A DNA stretch of 64,000 bases from CAIKLP01 sp039798705 (GTDB lineage Bacteria > Bacteroidota > Bacteroidia > Sphingobacteriales > Sphingobacteriaceae), in contig JBDKFN010000001.1 of the NCBI GenBank assembly GCA_039798705.1, forward strand, positions 42,952-106,951, written 5' to 3'. The translations under genes were made by a program, and so were the position numbers. Shown piece by piece: positions 62,040 to 64,000 of the stretch (within the stretch, counting starts at the first letter, position 1; each line of letters begins with the position of its first letter). A model generated the notes under the pieces. The model had not been told where the DNA came from and did not search any database. It saw only the letters and a list, made by a program, of their open reading frames with translations.

Positions 62040-63650
62040 ATGAATAACGAATTTGGATTAAAAGCTAGTAATGCGAGCGTTGCTACTTTAGGATTAGGAA
62101 ATGTTGCAGCAGCCTATTGGAATTTGACTCCTGCAGAGTTAGTGGAAGAAGCAATTGTAAGAGGCGAAGGCACCTTGGTTGATTCGGGCGCATTAGCTGC
62201 AGATACGGGAGAATTTACTGGAAGATCACCAAAAGACAGGTTCATCGTAAAAGATGCCATTACTGAAAATGCAGTTTGGTGGGGCGATGTAAATATACCT
62301 TTTGATAGCAATAAATTTGATTTATTATACCATAGAGTTTGCGCTTACTTAGCAGGAAAAGAAATTTTCGTAAGAGATGCTTATGCTTGTGCAGATCCAA
62401 AATTTCGCACTAACATTCGCGTAGTAACAGAACAAGCTTATCATAATATTTTTGCAAATAATTTATTTTTACGTCCAACACACGAAGAGATTTTAAATTT
62501 TTCTCCAGAATGGACTATCGTCAACGCACCTGGTTTTAAAGCAGATCCAGCCATTGATGGTACACGTCAACATAATTTCGCTATATTAAATTTCACCAAA
62601 AAAATTATTTTAATTGGGGGAACAGGTTATACAGGAGAAATTAAAAAAGGAATTTTTGGTGTATTGAATTTTGTATTACCACATGACAAAGATGTGTTGT
62701 CAATGCATTGTTCTGCAAACATTGGTAAAGATGGCGATACTGCAATTTTCTTCGGATTATCGGGTACAGGTAAAACCACTTTATCAGCCGATCCAAATCG
62801 TGGATTAATTGGCGATGATGAACATGGTTGGGCATCAGACACGGTATTTAATTTAGAAGGCGGTTGTTATGCTAAATGCGTTGATTTAACGAAAGAGAAA
62901 GAACCAGAAATTTGGGAAGCCATTAAATTTGGCGCTTTGTTAGAAAACATTGTTTGCTACGAAGGCACTTCAACCGTTGATTTCTCTAATATTTCTAAAA
63001 CCGAAAACACAAGAGTTGCTTATCCAATTCATCATATTGCAAATGCAGTTGAGCCTTCGATGGCAAGCAACCCAAAAAATATTTTCTTTTTAACTTGTGA
63101 TGCATACGGTGTTTTGCCTCCAATTTCTAAATTAGATGCTGGACAAGCAATGTATCATTTCATTTCTGGTTACACTGCAAAAGTTGCAGGAACAGAAGCA
63201 GGAGTAACTGAACCACAAACAACTTTTTCTGCTTGTTTCGGAAAAGTATTTTTGCCTTTACACCCTGCAAAATATGCTGAAATGTTAGGTAAGAAAATGA
63301 AAGAACACCAAGTAAATGTTTGGTTGGTTAATACCGGTTGGACCGGAGGTGCTTATGGCACTGGCTCAAGAATGAAATTGAGTTATACGCGTGCAATGAT
63401 AACTGCGGCATTGAATGGAGAGCTTGCTGCCGTTGACTTTGAGCAACATCCTGTTTTTGGTTTACAAATGCCAAAAACCTGCCCGAATGTACCTGCTGAA
63501 ATTTTAAATCCAAGAAACACTTGGGCTAATGCAGCAGATTACGATCATAAAGCAAATGAATTAGCGGGAAAATTTATTAAGAATTTCGAACAATATGCAG
63601 CGGGAGTTTCAGCGGAAACATTAGCAGCCGCACCAGTTGCAAAATCATAA
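62040..63650 (+). CDS. pckA: Phosphoenolpyruvate carboxykinase (ATP)
   Basis: 536 aa. PckA forms phosphoenolpyruvate and CO2 from oxaloacetate with ATP, the first committed step of gluconeogenesis. Seen: TGEFTGRSPKDRFIVKD, FFGLSGTGKTTLSADPNRGL (kinase-1a P-loop near 240-250), GDDEHGWASDTVFNLEGGCY (metal site), VAYPIHHIANA and TGWTGGAYGTGSRMKLSYTR. Length is typical of the ATP-dependent form. Starts 64 bp after the SUI1 gene. Confidence 0.97.
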   Translation: MNNEFGLKASNASVATLGLGNVAAAYWNLTPAELVEEAIVRGEGTLVDSGALAADTGEFTGRSPKDRFIVKDAITENAVWWGDVNIPFDSNKFDLLYHRVCAYLAGKEIFVRDAYACADPKFRTNIRVVTEQAYHNIFANNLFLRPTHEEILNFSPEWTIVNAPGFKADPAIDGTRQHNFAILNFTKKIILIGGTGYTGEIKKGIFGVLNFVLPHDKDVLSMHCSANIGKDGDTAIFFGLSGTGKTTLSADPNRGLIGDDEHGWASDTVFNLEGGCYAKCVDLTKEKEPEIWEAIKFGALLENIVCYEGTSTVDFSNISKTENTRVAYPIHHIANAVEPSMASNPKNIFFLTCDAYGVLPPISKLDAGQAMYHFISGYTAKVAGTEAGVTEPQTTFSACFGKVFLPLHPAKYAEMLGKKMKEHQVNVWLVNTGWTGGAYGTGSRMKLSYTRAMITAALNGELAAVDFEQHPVFGLQMPKTCPNVPAEILNPRNTWANAADYDHKANELAGKFIKNFEQYAAGVSAETLAAAPVAKS

Positions 63651-63666
63651 ATTTAAAAACAATAAA

Positions 63667-64000
63667 ATGGCTTTAGAAACACAAGGAAAATTACATGAGA
63701 TTTTTGATCCGCAACAAATAACAGAGCGATTCAAAAAAAGAGAATTTGTAGTAGAGATTGATGACAATGGATATTTACAACATGTAAAATTTCAATTGAA
63801 CCAAGATAAATGCAGCTTAGTAGATGCTTATCAAATTGGAGACCAAATTAAAGTGTCTTTTAATTTGACAGGTCGTCAATTTACCCGTAAAACAGGTGAA
63901 TTAGATTATATCACAAATGTGGTTGCTTGGAGAATTGAGCGTGTAGGTGCTGGTTCTGGTTCAAATGCACCAGCGGCTCCAATGCCAACTGAGCCGCCAG
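63667..64000 (+). CDS. DUF3127 protein, right end cut by window
   Basis: ATG at 63667; about 111 codons seen, no stop before base 64000. The sequence runs MALETQGKLHEIFDPQQITE, KREFVVEIDDNG, IGDQIKVSFNLTGRQFT and NVVAWRIERVG, which is the DUF3127 OB-like pattern found in Bacteroidota. It ends in a Gly/Ser/Pro-rich tail. No function known; the start is 16 bp after pckA's stop, so they may share a transcript. Confidence 0.85.
   Translation, partial: MALETQGKLHEIFDPQQITERFKKREFVVEIDDNGYLQHVKFQLNQDKCSLVDAYQIGDQIKVSFNLTGRQFTRKTGELDYITNVVAWRIERVGAGSGSNAPAAPMPTEPP

Noticed and set aside
1..64000. CRISPR array, IS element, prophage, tRNA or rRNA
   Set aside because: I found no spaced direct repeats outside protein-repeat DNA, no transposase or phage genes, and no cloverleaf in the longer spacers. 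A tRNAscan run would settle the tRNA point.

Overview
The window looks like a chromosomal segment of a low-GC member of the Bacteroidota. Evidence for this: a giant secreted protein and an esterase-like protein end in type IX secretion (T9SS) C-terminal sorting domains; a TonB receptor carries a carboxypeptidase-regulatory-like N-domain; ribosomal protein S16 has a long acidic tail; starts lack Shine-Dalgarno sequences; and several genes are preceded by the Bacteroidota -7 promoter element TAnnTTTG. No phage, IS element, CRISPR array, tRNA or rRNA was recognised. Nothing suggests a defence island or an acquired island.

Layout. 1-17.7 kb: two giant minus-strand genes for modular surface proteins (beta-helix, GEVED and Ig/PKD-like blocks). 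The first runs off the left edge. 17.7-18.8 kb: a non-coding kilobase with three near-consensus ParB-binding (parS) palindromes. 18.8-22.2 kb: mnmG and a lipoprotein. 22.2-25.7 kb: gamma-carbonic-anhydrase-like protein and nadA on minus, nadB on plus. The 370-bp nadA/nadB spacer is AT-rich and holds a cluster of DnaA-box-like sites. With the parS sites 5 kb away, this is a good candidate for the chromosome replication origin. 25.7-31.2 kb: thiL, TonB receptor, secreted esterase-like protein. 31.3-33.8 kb: acyltransferase and rmuC on minus. 33.9-37.6 kb: ffh, then the conserved rpsP-rimM-trmD-rplS block. 37.7-40 kb: amino-acid dehydrogenase and MscS channel. 40.1-43 kb: a minus operon of CPBP protease, DUF2007 protein, cdsA and psd, plus a tiny Cys-rich secreted protein. 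43-46.9 kb: dusB, apaG, zinc peptidase, FAD oxidoreductase, lipoprotein. 47-50.5 kb: sdhCAB. 50.6-57.3 kb: PIF1-like helicase, M1 peptidase, NUDIX hydrolase, a 39-residue membrane protein, S9 peptidase. 57.4-58.7 kb: metK, whose leader looks like a SAM-II riboswitch directly behind a well-formed promoter. 58.9-64 kb: LtaS-like sulfatase translationally coupled to a diacylglycerol kinase, SUI1/YciH, pckA, and the start of a DUF3127 gene.

How it fits together. Most genes are core housekeeping: NAD and thiamine synthesis, translation and tRNA modification, phospholipid synthesis, the succinate dehydrogenase step, gluconeogenesis and SAM synthesis. Surface and secretion functions are layered on top. 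The points most worth following are the parS plus DnaA-box region, the metK leader RNA, the coupled sulfatase/lipid-kinase pair, the esterase-like protein with an altered nucleophile elbow, and the paired giant surface proteins.
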